This document shows, one piece after another, positions 39,288 through 47,393 of a stretch of 64,000 nucleotides of DNA. This DNA is from B73-G16 sp964611295. Its GTDB lineage: Bacteria > Desulfobacterota > B13-G15. Made by a program: the position numbers and the translations under genes. The stretch covers positions 18,737-82,736 of the forward strand of contig CAZSWV010000008.1 in assembly GCA_964611295.1 (NCBI GenBank), read 5' to 3'. The notes beneath the pieces are model-generated. The model had not been told where the DNA came from. It ran no database searches and worked only from the letters and a program-made list of their open reading frames with translations. Positions within the stretch are counted from its first letter, which is position 1, and each line of letters starts with the position of its first letter.

Positions 39288-40769
39288 ATGGAGATCTCGA
39301 GTGGAGTTTCACGTCTTGGTGTAACCTGTAAAGGGGAGGCAAAGGGGTCTGTGAAAGGGCAAACTTGCCTTGCATTGCGAGAAAAACAAAACGTAGCCCT
39401 TAGTTCGGTCCTGGCGGCCCTTTTCCTTACCGCCTTTAAACTGGTCATTGGCCTCAAGACCAATAGCCTCGGCATCCTTTCAGAGGCTGCCCATTCGGGG
39501 TTAGACTTGGTGGCTGCGTTTCTCACTTTCTTCGCTGTACGCGTCTCCAGCCGCCCAGCCGACAAGGAGCACCCTTTCGGCCACGGGAAGGTGGAAAACA
39601 TGTCAGCGCTACTGGAGACCTTGCTGCTTCTTGCGACTTGCAGTTGGATCATCTATGAAGCGATCGGCCGTCTTTTCTTCAGGACAGCGGAAGTCGAGGC
39701 TGGCTTCTGGGCCTTTCTCGTAATGGGTGTGGCCATTGTCGTAGACCTTTCCCGCTCTCGGGTCCTTTACCGCACCGCCCGCCGCTATAACAGCCAAGCA
39801 CTTGAGGCAGATGCCCTCCATTTTTCCACGGATGTCTGGAGTAGCTTGGTGGTCATCGTAGGGCTGATACTTGTACGTTTAGGCCACTCGTTTCCCAACT
39901 ATCGGGACTGGTTCATCAAAGCCGACGCCCTCTCGGCCTTGGTTGTAGCAGGCATCGTTATGTGGGTGAGTCTGCAACTTGGCTATCGCGCATGGGAAGC
40001 CCTTTTGGACAAAGCACCCTCGGGATTGGAAGAACGGGTCCGTTCTGCCCTCCTTTCTGTGGAAGACGTACGAGAATGTGGCCCTATCCGTCTCCGCACC
40101 GCCGGGCCAGTGACCTTTGTGGAGGTGACGGTGCGCGTATCACCGGAAATGCCCACGGCCGTGGCCCACGAGGTGGCAATGCGAGTGGAAGAAGCCATCT
40201 GTCTAATCTGTCCTTCCTCTGATGTGACCGTACATGTGGAACCAGTTGCTTCATATGACTCAGTAATGGAACAGGTCCGTGCCCTTGCGGCAAGAAGCGG
40301 TCTATCACTACACAACGTCCACATCCATAGGATGGCAGAGGGATATCACGTAGATCTGGATCTGGAAGTCCCCCAAGGCCTTTCCTTAAAAGAAGCCCAT
40401 CAGTTGGCTACAGCCTTCGAGGGCCGGTTGCGCACGGAAGTGAAGGGATTGGTCTCAGTGGAGACCCATATCGAAGCAACCCCACCCCCATCTGAGGTTC
40501 TAGGGCAGGACGTGACAAACGTGTACCCCGAAATGGTCAAACAAATCCGCCAAATTGCCGAATCTCTACAAGGGGTCAAGGAATGCCATAACATCAGACT
40601 GCGACAAGTGGACAACACCCTCTATGTGTCCCTTCACTGCCTCTGTCCCCAAGGGTTGTCAGTAGAAGAAGCCCATCGTTGTGCACAACGACTTGAAGCA
40701 CAACTCCGTCAGGCCTTCCCCCAGGTAGCCCATTTCTTGATCCACACTGAGCCAGAAGAGGCCCCCTAG
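39288..40769 (+). CDS. cation diffusion facilitator with three tandem C-terminal dimerisation-like domains
   Basis: A 493-residue CDF metal/proton antiporter, likely exporting Zn, Fe, Mn or another divalent metal. The membrane core (about 30-215) has the metal-site motifs SEAAHSGLDL and ADALHFSTDVWSS plus HPFGHGKVEN. Where relatives have one cytosolic ZT-dimer domain, I count three copies, at about 220-295, 305-385 and 400-485, each ending in a V-H-x-E or T-H-I-E strand. Arginine codons differ sharply from the neighbours: by hand count 28 of 32 are CGN and only 2 AGG, which suggests acquisition. ATG 39288 is very close to its ribosome site; GTG 39351 is an alternative start. Confidence 0.88.
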   Translation: MEISSGVSRLGVTCKGEAKGSVKGQTCLALREKQNVALSSVLAALFLTAFKLVIGLKTNSLGILSEAAHSGLDLVAAFLTFFAVRVSSRPADKEHPFGHGKVENMSALLETLLLLATCSWIIYEAIGRLFFRTAEVEAGFWAFLVMGVAIVVDLSRSRVLYRTARRYNSQALEADALHFSTDVWSSLVVIVGLILVRLGHSFPNYRDWFIKADALSALVVAGIVMWVSLQLGYRAWEALLDKAPSGLEERVRSALLSVEDVRECGPIRLRTAGPVTFVEVTVRVSPEMPTAVAHEVAMRVEEAICLICPSSDVTVHVEPVASYDSVMEQVRALAARSGLSLHNVHIHRMAEGYHVDLDLEVPQGLSLKEAHQLATAFEGRLRTEVKGLVSVETHIEATPPPSEVLGQDVTNVYPEMVKQIRQIAESLQGVKECHNIRLRQVDNTLYVSLHCLCPQGLSVEEAHRCAQRLEAQLRQAFPQVAHFLIHTEPEEAP

Positions 40770-40802
40770 GCTTTTAACCTAAAAGGTGAAAATTGAACTG
40801 CT

Positions 40803-41939
40803 TTAAAACCTAAGATTGCACCTCAAACCGAATATGTGGCCTTTATTCGCTCCTTCCTTAAGTTCGTCCCTTAGGAACTGGTAGTCCAAGCTTACCTTAA
40901 GGGAAGTTTCCCCTTTCTGGTATACGGGGATAGATAAATAGGCCTCAATTACTTCCGTGTGTTTAAGCTCTTCGTGCCTCGAAGGTGCCCTAAGGTAGGC
41001 CCATCCAAGTCCGGCCCCTAGGTCCCTCCCAAAGGCCTTAAAATTGTAGTCGATCCCCAAGGAGGCCATGGCCTTGTAGTCCACCTTTGCCCTTGTGTCT
41101 TGGTACCCGAGCCTTAAAAAGGCCCCGAGTTTGTCTTTGATTAGATCCTGGTCTATAGACACCCCTATCCCTAAAAGGGATTTCTTCCTCTCGTCTTTCC
41201 AATCTGGGAACTTTCTATCTGTGCAGAAGGCATAGAGTCTGTAATTGCCCTCCCCAAGAGGGGTTTTAAGGTTAAGCCCTACTTGTGCTGCTAAGTACAG
41301 GTAATCCTTCTCGTTGAACTTGGAAAGCTCATGCTCTGGGGTTTTACTCCCTATACCGACAAACCTTACGTTAAAGGGTCCTTTTTCCACATCAAGGGCC
41401 AAACCGTAGTCGTAATTGGGGATATTGGCCAAGGGGTTGTTCACCAAGGCCTGGTTCATGAATTGGGCCAATTCGTCATTGGCAAAGCGGTTGTCGTCTA
41501 TAAAGGAACTACCGCTTATGATCCCAAGGACAACCCTGCCCTTAGTTCCTGAAAACTCAAAGGCCCGTGCATACCAAAGCTCCTGTAAATGATCCCTCCC
41601 TCTACCGTTTATGTCCTTAAGGTCATCTTCCAGGTCATCTGCGTTAGGGGGAAGCATAAAGGGGGATAAGTCTTTTAACCCGTTTCCCCAGGCGAGGCTG
41701 GCCCTTAAGTAGAATTCGTCCTTATCGGTGGGCTTAAAGCTCAACCTTCCATCAAAGGCCAGAGATCCCGCATCTTCGTCCTCAAAGTCCCCTTTTTCCT
41801 GCCAGAGCCATTGATAGACCCCCGTAAGGTCCCCCTGAAGGGCGAACTTCTGACCCAAACCAAGGCCAAAGGCCAAACCTGTAAAACATAAACCGAGGAT
41901 AAAAGGTACCGCCTTTAGGAAGTGGGACCATCTCACCAT
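40803..41939 (-). CDS. outer-membrane porin-like beta-barrel protein
   Basis: A 378-residue predicted outer-membrane protein with a signal peptide (residues 1-25: hydrophobic stretch ending TGLAFGLG). Alternating-hydrophobicity strands fill the rest and the protein ends LRCNLRF, a terminal Phe suitable for BAM recognition. Aspartate-rich loops (DFEDEDAG, PPNADDLEDDLKDI) may bind cations. It looks most like the OprB-like or carbohydrate-selective porin group, weakly. Start ATG 41939 has GGAGG 7 nt upstream. It directly follows cbiO by 20 nt, so it could be the outer-membrane port for the cobalt/nickel importer. Confidence 0.75.
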   Translation of the reverse strand: MVRWSHFLKAVPFILGLCFTGLAFGLGLGQKFALQGDLTGVYQWLWQEKGDFEDEDAGSLAFDGRLSFKPTDKDEFYLRASLAWGNGLKDLSPFMLPPNADDLEDDLKDINGRGRDHLQELWYARAFEFSGTKGRVVLGIISGSSFIDDNRFANDELAQFMNQALVNNPLANIPNYDYGLALDVEKGPFNVRFVGIGSKTPEHELSKFNEKDYLYLAAQVGLNLKTPLGEGNYRLYAFCTDRKFPDWKDERKKSLLGIGVSIDQDLIKDKLGAFLRLGYQDTRAKVDYKAMASLGIDYNFKAFGRDLGAGLGWAYLRAPSRHEELKHTEVIEAYLSIPVYQKGETSLKVSLDYQFLRDELKEGANKGHIFGLRCNLRF

Positions 41940-41959
41940 AAGGACACCTCCTTGAGCCT

Positions 41960-42730
41960 TCACCTATACGTTTTTTTAAAGAGCCCCCTCTTCGAAGGGA
42001 GCATCACTTGGGGCAAAAGTCCTGCTTCTCTTAGGAGTTCTTGGTCTTCTAAGATATCTTCCACAGGCCCAAAGGCCAAGGCCTTTCCGTCCTTTAACAC
42101 CAAGGCCTTTTTACAGATCATGGCCACCAGATCCAGGTCATGGGAGGCTATGACCTTCGTTTGGGGCAAGGTCATCAAAAGCTCTATGAGCCTCCACCTG
42201 CTCCCAGGGTCAAGGTTGGCCGTTGGCTCGTCCAACACCAGAAGTTCGGGCTCCATGGAAAGGACAGTGGCTATAGCCACCTTCTTTTTTTCCCCAAAAC
42301 TAAGGTGATGGGGCGAACGCCCCTCATAACCTGAGATCCCTACTGCCTCAAGGGCCTTTCTGACCCTCTCCTTTACCTCCTCAGGGCCCAACCCTTGGTT
42401 TAAGGGGCCAAAGGCTACGTCTTCGAAAACCGTGGGGGAGAAAAGTTGGTCATTTGGATCTTGAAAGACAAGCCCTACCTTTTGCCTTATCTCCTTTAGG
42501 GTCTCCTTCCTCACAGGTATCCCCTTTATCAGGACGGGATCACCCCCTTTAAGGCTAAACCCCATGAGCAAACCGTTCAAATGTAGGAGCAAGGTGGATT
42601 TGCCCGCACCGTTTGGCCCAATTAAGGCGAAGTCCTCCCCTTCTTGGACCGTAAAGCTCACCCCCTTCAACGCCAAAGGGCCTTCTGGATACCGGTAACA
42701 GAGTTCCCTCACCTCTATTAAGGCAGACAT
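41960..42730 (-). CDS. cbiO: energy-coupling factor ATPase of a cobalt/nickel importer
   Basis: A 256-residue ABC ATPase powering an ECF-type CbiMNQO transporter. Walker A GPNGAGKST at about 38-46, Q-loop VFQDPNDQLFSPTVFEDVAFGP, signature HLSFGEKKKVAIA, Walker B ELLVLDEPTANLD and the switch His in VIASHDLDLV. The Q-loop block with NDQLF is typical of ECF ATPases. It follows cbiQ by 4 nt. One ATPase gene is present, so a CbiO homodimer is expected. Confidence 0.95.
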   Translation of the reverse strand: MSALIEVRELCYRYPEGPLALKGVSFTVQEGEDFALIGPNGAGKSTLLLHLNGLLMGFSLKGGDPVLIKGIPVRKETLKEIRQKVGLVFQDPNDQLFSPTVFEDVAFGPLNQGLGPEEVKERVRKALEAVGISGYEGRSPHHLSFGEKKKVAIATVLSMEPELLVLDEPTANLDPGSRWRLIELLMTLPQTKVIASHDLDLVAMICKKALVLKDGKALAFGPVEDILEDQELLREAGLLPQVMLPSKRGLFKKTYR

Positions 42731-42734
42731 GGCT

Positions 42735-43463
42735 CTAACTCCATAAGCTCCAAAGGGTCCACAGGACCACTATTGAAGTCCCGGATACGGAGGAAAAGAC
42801 CATCTCGGATAAACCGAAGTGAAAGGGGTTTATGGTCCTTGTCCTTCCGTCAAAGCCCCTTGAGCACATGGCCTGATATACCCTCTCTGACCGCTCGTAG
42901 CTTCGGATGAACAAAACCCCCACGATCTGGGCCATGGCCTTAAAGGATATCCACCACTTCCTCCCCCCACCCCTTGAATCCCATGCCCTTTTCATCCTCA
43001 TGGCTTCATCGAGGATAACGAATATATACCTATACATAAAGGCCAAGACCTGTACCAAGACCTTAGGGAATCCAAGCGCTTCAAGGCCTTGCAGAAGCAC
43101 TGGAAAGGGGGTGGTAGAGATAAGGGCCAAAAGGGCCATGGCCGAAAGCCAAGCCTTCGCGCTGAGGGAGAGCACAAAAGGTAAAGCCCCCTCCCCTTCG
43201 AGCAGGAACCTCATGGACCCGATCAATAGGCTGAAAGGCAAAACCGCTGTGGCCCTTAAGGTCACGTATGTAAAGGGAACCCTGCTGATCAATACCTCTG
43301 CCACCACTATGGCAAATGCCACTACATAAAGGGACCAAAGCCCTACCGGAAGCCACGCTATGGTGAATACAAGTCCTAAGGTGAAAAGGACCTTTGGCCT
43401 TGGATCGAGAGTGTGAAGGGGGCTCTTCAGGTTACTGTATTTGTCGAGGAATCCGTGCTTCAT
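42735..43463 (-). CDS. cbiQ: ECF transporter T component CbiQ
   Basis: A 242-residue membrane protein, the T component linking CbiO motion to the substrate-binding CbiM. Around five hydrophobic segments. The two coupling-helix Ala-Arg-Gly type motifs appear as MKRAWDSRGG and YQAMCSRGFDGRT, both keeping the SRG core. N-terminal LHTLDPRPKVLFTLG is also characteristic of CbiQ/EcfT. ATG overlaps the upstream PDGLE gene stop by 4 nt. Confidence 0.93.
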   Translation of the reverse strand: MKHGFLDKYSNLKSPLHTLDPRPKVLFTLGLVFTIAWLPVGLWSLYVVAFAIVVAEVLISRVPFTYVTLRATAVLPFSLLIGSMRFLLEGEGALPFVLSLSAKAWLSAMALLALISTTPFPVLLQGLEALGFPKVLVQVLAFMYRYIFVILDEAMRMKRAWDSRGGGRKWWISFKAMAQIVGVLFIRSYERSERVYQAMCSRGFDGRTRTINPFHFGLSEMVFSSVSGTSIVVLWTLWSLWS

Positions 43464-43738
43464 GGCCGCGCTCGAAGTGCCCTTGCCATTAGATAACCGA
43501 TCACCAAGACTATAGCCGCCCCCAGAAGGCCTGAAAGGACAGTGGCCAGTGCCTCATTACCCACCCAAGGGAAACAGTAATCGGGCATTACCTTGAATAG
43601 GGGCCCCTTATCCTTTGAAGCAAAACCCAGGCCTTCTGCCACTTTTTCAAGGCCATCAGGCAGACTAGAGGCCAGGGGTGAAAGCACGGCCAATACAAAG
43701 GCCAAAACCCCTATCCAAAGCCAAGGGGAGCGCTTCAT
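43460..43738 (-). CDS. PDGLE-domain protein (CbiN-like)
   Basis: A 92-residue membrane protein with two hydrophobic segments (about 7-28 and 66-86) and the diagnostic LPDGLEKVAEGLGF motif of the PDGLE family, which replaces or accompanies CbiN in cobalt transporters. The extracytoplasmic loop between the segments contains DKGPLFKVMPDYCFP. Placed between cbiM and cbiQ, exactly where CbiN is encoded. It probably helps load the metal into CbiM. Confidence 0.9.
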   Translation of the reverse strand: MKRSPWLWIGVLAFVLAVLSPLASSLPDGLEKVAEGLGFASKDKGPLFKVMPDYCFPWVGNEALATVLSGLLGAAIVLVIGYLMARALRARP

Positions 43739-43748
43739 GGAGTCCCTC

Positions 43749-44369
43749 CTAAACCTTCCTTACGGCCAAAAGATCCGGCCTTATGGCCCTGATAAAGGCC
43801 ACAGCAGCCATGGTGATAAGCCCCTCAACTCCCCCTATCAGGGCATGGATCCCCGCCATAGCTGGCAAGGTAACCACAAGGGGAGAGGTCCCTGAAAGGG
43901 AAAGCTCGAAGGCGCAGAGCACCGCTGCAAGGAACACAGACGACCACCCTGCCAAAAAGGCAGAAAAAGCCCCAGAGAGACGTCCAAAGGCCTTGTAAAG
44001 GCCGTAAGCCGAAAGCACACCCATCACCCCCATGTTGAGGACGTTAGCCCCAAGGGCAGTTACGCCACCGTCCTGAAAGACCAAGGCCTGTACCACTAAA
44101 ACAGCCGTCATCGCTAACATCCCTGCCCACGGCCCTAAGAGTATGGCCAAAAGCGCTGCACCCAAAAGGTGACCGGAAGTACCACCCGCAATCGGAAAGT
44201 TCAACATCTGTGCAGAAAACACAAAGGCAGCCATAACCCCCATAAGGGGCACCATCCGCTCTTCTAACTCCCCTTTCAAGCGCCTGAGGGACCACCCTAC
44301 CGCTAAAGAGGAAAGACCATAAGTAACACCGGAAACAGCAGGGCTTAAAAAGCCATCGGGTATATGCAC
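43749..44369 (-). CDS. cbiM: cobalt/nickel ECF transporter substrate-binding protein CbiM
   Basis: A 206-residue S component that binds Co(II) or Ni(II). The N-terminus MHIPDGFLSP is the hallmark metal-binding tail (His2 becomes a ligand after Met insertion into the fold). Further blocks: FVFSAQMLNFPIAGGTSGHLLGAALLAILLGPWAG and GVEGLIT. GTG start at 44369 has AAAGGAGG 6 nt upstream. The leader RNA is about 80 nt and contains a perfect GAGCC/GGCTC hairpin but no recognisable cobalamin riboswitch. With nrdJ 9 kb away, cobalt is the likelier metal, though nickel cannot be excluded. Confidence 0.94.
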   Translation of the reverse strand: MHIPDGFLSPAVSGVTYGLSSLAVGWSLRRLKGELEERMVPLMGVMAAFVFSAQMLNFPIAGGTSGHLLGAALLAILLGPWAGMLAMTAVLVVQALVFQDGGVTALGANVLNMGVMGVLSAYGLYKAFGRLSGAFSAFLAGWSSVFLAAVLCAFELSLSGTSPLVVTLPAMAGIHALIGGVEGLITMAAVAFIRAIRPDLLAVRKV

Positions 44370-44454
44370 ATCTTACCTCCTTTAAAAACGATAAAAGCCA
44401 CGTCAGCCCTTGAGCCTTCTGGCTCTTTATGGGCCTTCGTGGCCTTACTTGTAG

Positions 44455-44484
44455 TTTCTAACACCTATGATATCCTTCTGTCAA
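44455..44484 (-). promoter_or_regulatory. sigma70-type promoter of cbiMNQO
   Basis: On the minus strand a perfect TTGACA (44484-44479), an 18-nt spacer and TAGAAA (44460-44455). The start is expected near 44448. The -35 is 9 nt from the LysR start codon, so LysR-type autoregulation and cbi control could share this 123-nt region. Confidence 0.5.
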
Positions 44485-44492
44485 GGCCAAGG

Positions 44493-45380
44493 ATGGATAT
44501 AAGGCAGCTTGAGGTCTTTTGTACGGTGGTAGAGCTTGGGAGTTTTTCCCAAGCCGCAGAGGCCCTTTCCCTTACGCAGCCCACGGTTACGGCCCACGTG
44601 AAATCCCTTGAGCGTTCCCTTGGTAAGAGGCTTTTGGATCGATTCGGCAGGAGGGTGGTCCCTACGCCTCAAGGGGAAGTCCTTTATAGGTATGCGCGGC
44701 AGATCCTTTCTTTGAGGCAGGAGGCCATGGCCTCCCTGAGCGAAGAGGTCCCTTATAAGGTGTTGAAGATAGCTGCAAGTACCCTACCCGGTGAATATGT
44801 CCTGCCTAGGGCCATAAAGGAGCTCCTCAGCAGTTGGCCCCAACTGAAGATAGAGGTCAAGGTGGCCGATTCTCAGATGGTGATGGGGCTTGTGGAAAGG
44901 CTTGAGGTCGATATCGGCGTTGTGGGCTCAAAGAAGGCCACCGAAAGGCTTTCCTTTATGCCGGTCTTCAAGGACCATGTCTTATTGGTGGCGCGCGCTG
45001 ATCACCCCCTTGCCGGAAGGACAGTAAGCTGGCGGGAGCTTTCTAAAGAAGGCCTCGTAACGCGGGAACCGGGCTCCGGGACAAGGAAGGCCTTTGAGGA
45101 TGCCTTGAGGCAGAAGGGATTAAACCCCTCTGGGCTGCGGGTCCTTGCAGAATTGGGCTCTACCACTGCTGTAAAAGAGGCCATGAAAGCCGGAATGGGC
45201 GTAGGACTCATCTCAAGCCTTGCCGTGAAGGAGGAGTTGGGTTCAAACCTTTTGGAAGTAAGGCTTGCTGAGGTTGGAACTGTCGAACGGACCTTTTATA
45301 TTATTACCCGAAAGGGACGTACCTTGATGCCCATTGCGGAAAGGCTCAAGGAGATCCTCCAAGGACTTGAACCAAGATGA
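44493..45380 (+). CDS. LysR-family transcriptional regulator
   Basis: A 295-residue LTTR. Winged helix-turn-helix at residues 1-62 (MDIRQLEVFCTVVELGSFSQAAEALSLTQPTVTAHVKSLE), linker helix, then two periplasmic-binding-like effector subdomains. The protein resembles the selenium-metabolism-associated LysR group and CysB-like regulators, from memory. ATG 44493 begins the family homology; the frame stays open 43 codons upstream but those residues are not LTTR-like. Divergent from cbiM, whose promoter overlaps its leader, and overlapping the TonB-like gene by 4 nt. Confidence 0.9.
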   Translation: MDIRQLEVFCTVVELGSFSQAAEALSLTQPTVTAHVKSLERSLGKRLLDRFGRRVVPTPQGEVLYRYARQILSLRQEAMASLSEEVPYKVLKIAASTLPGEYVLPRAIKELLSSWPQLKIEVKVADSQMVMGLVERLEVDIGVVGSKKATERLSFMPVFKDHVLLVARADHPLAGRTVSWRELSKEGLVTREPGSGTRKAFEDALRQKGLNPSGLRVLAELGSTTAVKEAMKAGMGVGLISSLAVKEELGSNLLEVRLAEVGTVERTFYIITRKGRTLMPIAERLKEILQGLEPR

Positions 45381-46120
45381 AACCTAAAAGGGAAAGAGGG
45401 CATCTACTTAGGGCTCTGTTGGTATCTTCCTTGGTGCATCTAGTGCTGCTCCTCTTTTTAGTCAAACCCCTCCATCTGAAGGAGCAACCCTATAGGACCT
45501 TAACTGTGAGCTTATTGGAAACGCGTATCCCCGAACCGCCTTCTCCAACCCCGCAGCCGCAATCGGCCCAACTTCTTGAAAAGGAAAGGCCAAAGGCAGT
45601 TGAGCAGCCTAAACCAAGGGAAATACCAAAGCCAGAGGAGCCCAAAAGGCCAGAACTCCCAAGGCCAGTGCAGAAACCCATAAAACCCGAACCCCCCAAG
45701 GAGGAACAGAGGCAGCTCCTTGCAAAGTCCGAACCCCGCCCCACTGCCGAGGAGGTCGATCTGGAAAGGCAAAGGCTTGAGGCCATAAAGGAAATAGAAA
45801 GGCGCATAAGGGAGAGACAGATCGAGGCCCAAAGCCCCCAGGAACCCAAAGGAGCGGCCTTTGACCTTTACCTCTCGCAGCTTCAGGAGAGGATAAGGTC
45901 TTTTTGGGTCATACCCGAGGGGCTGTTGAGGGAGGACGTGAAGGCCATAATACGGGTGAGGATAGACCCTCAGGGGAGGTTGCTATCTGCGGAGTTGGAA
46001 AAGTCTTCTGGCGACAAGGTCTTTGACCGTTCGGCCTTGCAGGCTGTAAAGAAGGCAGAGCCCTTCCCGCCTCCACCTGGGGGACAAACCATGGAGGTAG
46101 GCCTTGTGTTTCGTCCTTAG
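45377..46120 (+). CDS. TonB/TolA-type energy transducer
   Basis: A 247-residue envelope-spanning protein: one N-terminal membrane anchor at about 12-30, a Pro/Lys/Glu-rich periplasmic linker at about 48-150 (PEPPSPTPQPQ, KPEEPKRPELPRPVQKP), a short coiled coil and a C-terminal TonB/TolA domain at 160-247 (LQERIRSFWVIPEGLLREDVKAIIRVRIDPQGRL). Followed immediately by tolB, so TolA is the favoured identity. tolQ, tolR and pal are not in the window. The start overlaps the LysR stop. Confidence 0.85.
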   Translation: MKPKRERGHLLRALLVSSLVHLVLLLFLVKPLHLKEQPYRTLTVSLLETRIPEPPSPTPQPQSAQLLEKERPKAVEQPKPREIPKPEEPKRPELPRPVQKPIKPEPPKEEQRQLLAKSEPRPTAEEVDLERQRLEAIKEIERRIRERQIEAQSPQEPKGAAFDLYLSQLQERIRSFWVIPEGLLREDVKAIIRVRIDPQGRLLSAELEKSSGDKVFDRSALQAVKKAEPFPPPPGGQTMEVGLVFRP

Positions 46121-47393
46121 GATCGCTTTGGCTTTGGGGATAGTGCTTTGGGGCATACGTGCGGAAGTCACTGTGTATCTGGAGATCGATTCGCCTAAGC
46201 TAAGGCTGTACCGCCTGGCCTTTCTGCCGGTAGTCCCTGGCGATGACCTTTCAAAAAGGGCAGAGTCCCTCATGGAAAGGTGCCTTGAGATATCGCACCT
46301 ATTTGAGTTCATGGACAGGAGCAAGTTTCCCCTTATACGTGAGCCTTTAAGCCCGGAGAGGATCGATTACAAGCTGTGGAGGGAGATGGGGGCGGAGTTC
46401 GTGCTTTCCACAGCCATAAGCCATGAAGGCGGACAGCTGCAACTCGTCCTCTTCTTTTATGACCCGGTCCAAGGGATACCCCTAATCAGCAAGGTCTACC
46501 GAGCCCAACAGGGGTTTTTGCGGCAACTGGTTTACAAGGCTGTAGATGACATCCTACAGACGCTGACTGGGCGCGAGGGTCTTTTCAACTCGCGGATAGC
46601 CTTCATCAGGGCCCAAAAAGAGGGATTCAGAGAGCTTTGGTTGATCCGACCCGATGGAGGCGAAGAGATCCCCCTTGTAAAGGGGACCATCTGTATGTCC
46701 CCTTCTTGGTCCCATGACGGAAGGAAGGTACTCTATACCAGCCTAAGATCGCGTAACCCTGACCTGTATGTAGTGGACATTTTCGATGGAACTGTCAAAC
46801 TACTCTCCCAGAATCCAGGGCCTAATGTAAGCGCCTCCTGGTCCCCTGATGGCAGGTGGATAGCCTTAGCCATGCGAGGGGAAAAACCCGGAGACACGGA
46901 CCTTTATCTCATGTCTGCAGACGGGGGAAGCCTTAAGCCCCTTTTAGTCAGCCCTCATGTGGAGGTGTCCCCATGCTGGTCGCCTGATGGTAAGAGGATA
47001 GCCTTTGTCTCGGATAGGACCGGTACGCCCCAGATCTACATCTACGATCTTGGCTCCGGGAAGTTTAGCCGCCTTACCAACTTCGGGAGTTACAACGCCT
47101 GGCCTTCGTGGTCGCCCAAAGGCGACTGGATAGCCTTCTCTGGAAGGTGGCAAGGGCAGTTTAAGTTGTTCATCATAAGGCCAGACGGATCAGACCTGAG
47201 GATGATCACGCCCTATGCAGGGGACCACGAAAGGCCCTCTTGGGCCCCTAATGGGCGGCATTTGGTCTTTTCCTCCAATTTGAAGGGGAAAAGGCTCCTT
47301 TACATCACCACCATACAATCAGGCGGACCATGGGTTGTTACCCTCTCTCAGGGTGAAGACAGTCAACCTGCATGGTCGCGTCTCTACCAGTGA
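46104..47393 (+). CDS. tolB: Tol-Pal system beta-propeller protein TolB
   Basis: A 429-residue periplasmic protein of the Tol-Pal envelope-constriction system. Signal peptide residues 1-21 (VLRIALALGIVLWGIRA), an N-terminal alpha/beta domain to about 165, then WD40-like PD40 propeller blades with repeated SWSPDGRxIA/F-type motifs (about residues 190-425). The start is TTG at 46104, with GGAGG 8-12 nt upstream, inside the TonB-like gene. The last 56 nt overlap the convergent GT9 gene. Confidence 0.93.
   Translation: MCFVLRIALALGIVLWGIRAEVTVYLEIDSPKLRLYRLAFLPVVPGDDLSKRAESLMERCLEISHLFEFMDRSKFPLIREPLSPERIDYKLWREMGAEFVLSTAISHEGGQLQLVLFFYDPVQGIPLISKVYRAQQGFLRQLVYKAVDDILQTLTGREGLFNSRIAFIRAQKEGFRELWLIRPDGGEEIPLVKGTICMSPSWSHDGRKVLYTSLRSRNPDLYVVDIFDGTVKLLSQNPGPNVSASWSPDGRWIALAMRGEKPGDTDLYLMSADGGSLKPLLVSPHVEVSPCWSPDGKRIAFVSDRTGTPQIYIYDLGSGKFSRLTNFGSYNAWPSWSPKGDWIAFSGRWQGQFKLFIIRPDGSDLRMITPYAGDHERPSWAPNGRHLVFSSNLKGKRLLYITTIQSGGPWVVTLSQGEDSQPAWSRLYQ

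Noticed and set aside
39245..39652. Minus-strand frame opposite the CDF gene
   Set aside because: Antisense to the strong CDF motifs and covers the tRNA-fMet promoter; no independent support.
40770..40802. Terminator between the CDF and porin genes
   Set aside because: Only an ACCT/AGGT 4-bp pairing with no T-run; too weak to call.
44370..44492. Cobalamin riboswitch upstream of cbiM
   Set aside because: The leader is only about 80 nt and no B12-box-like conserved core was seen.
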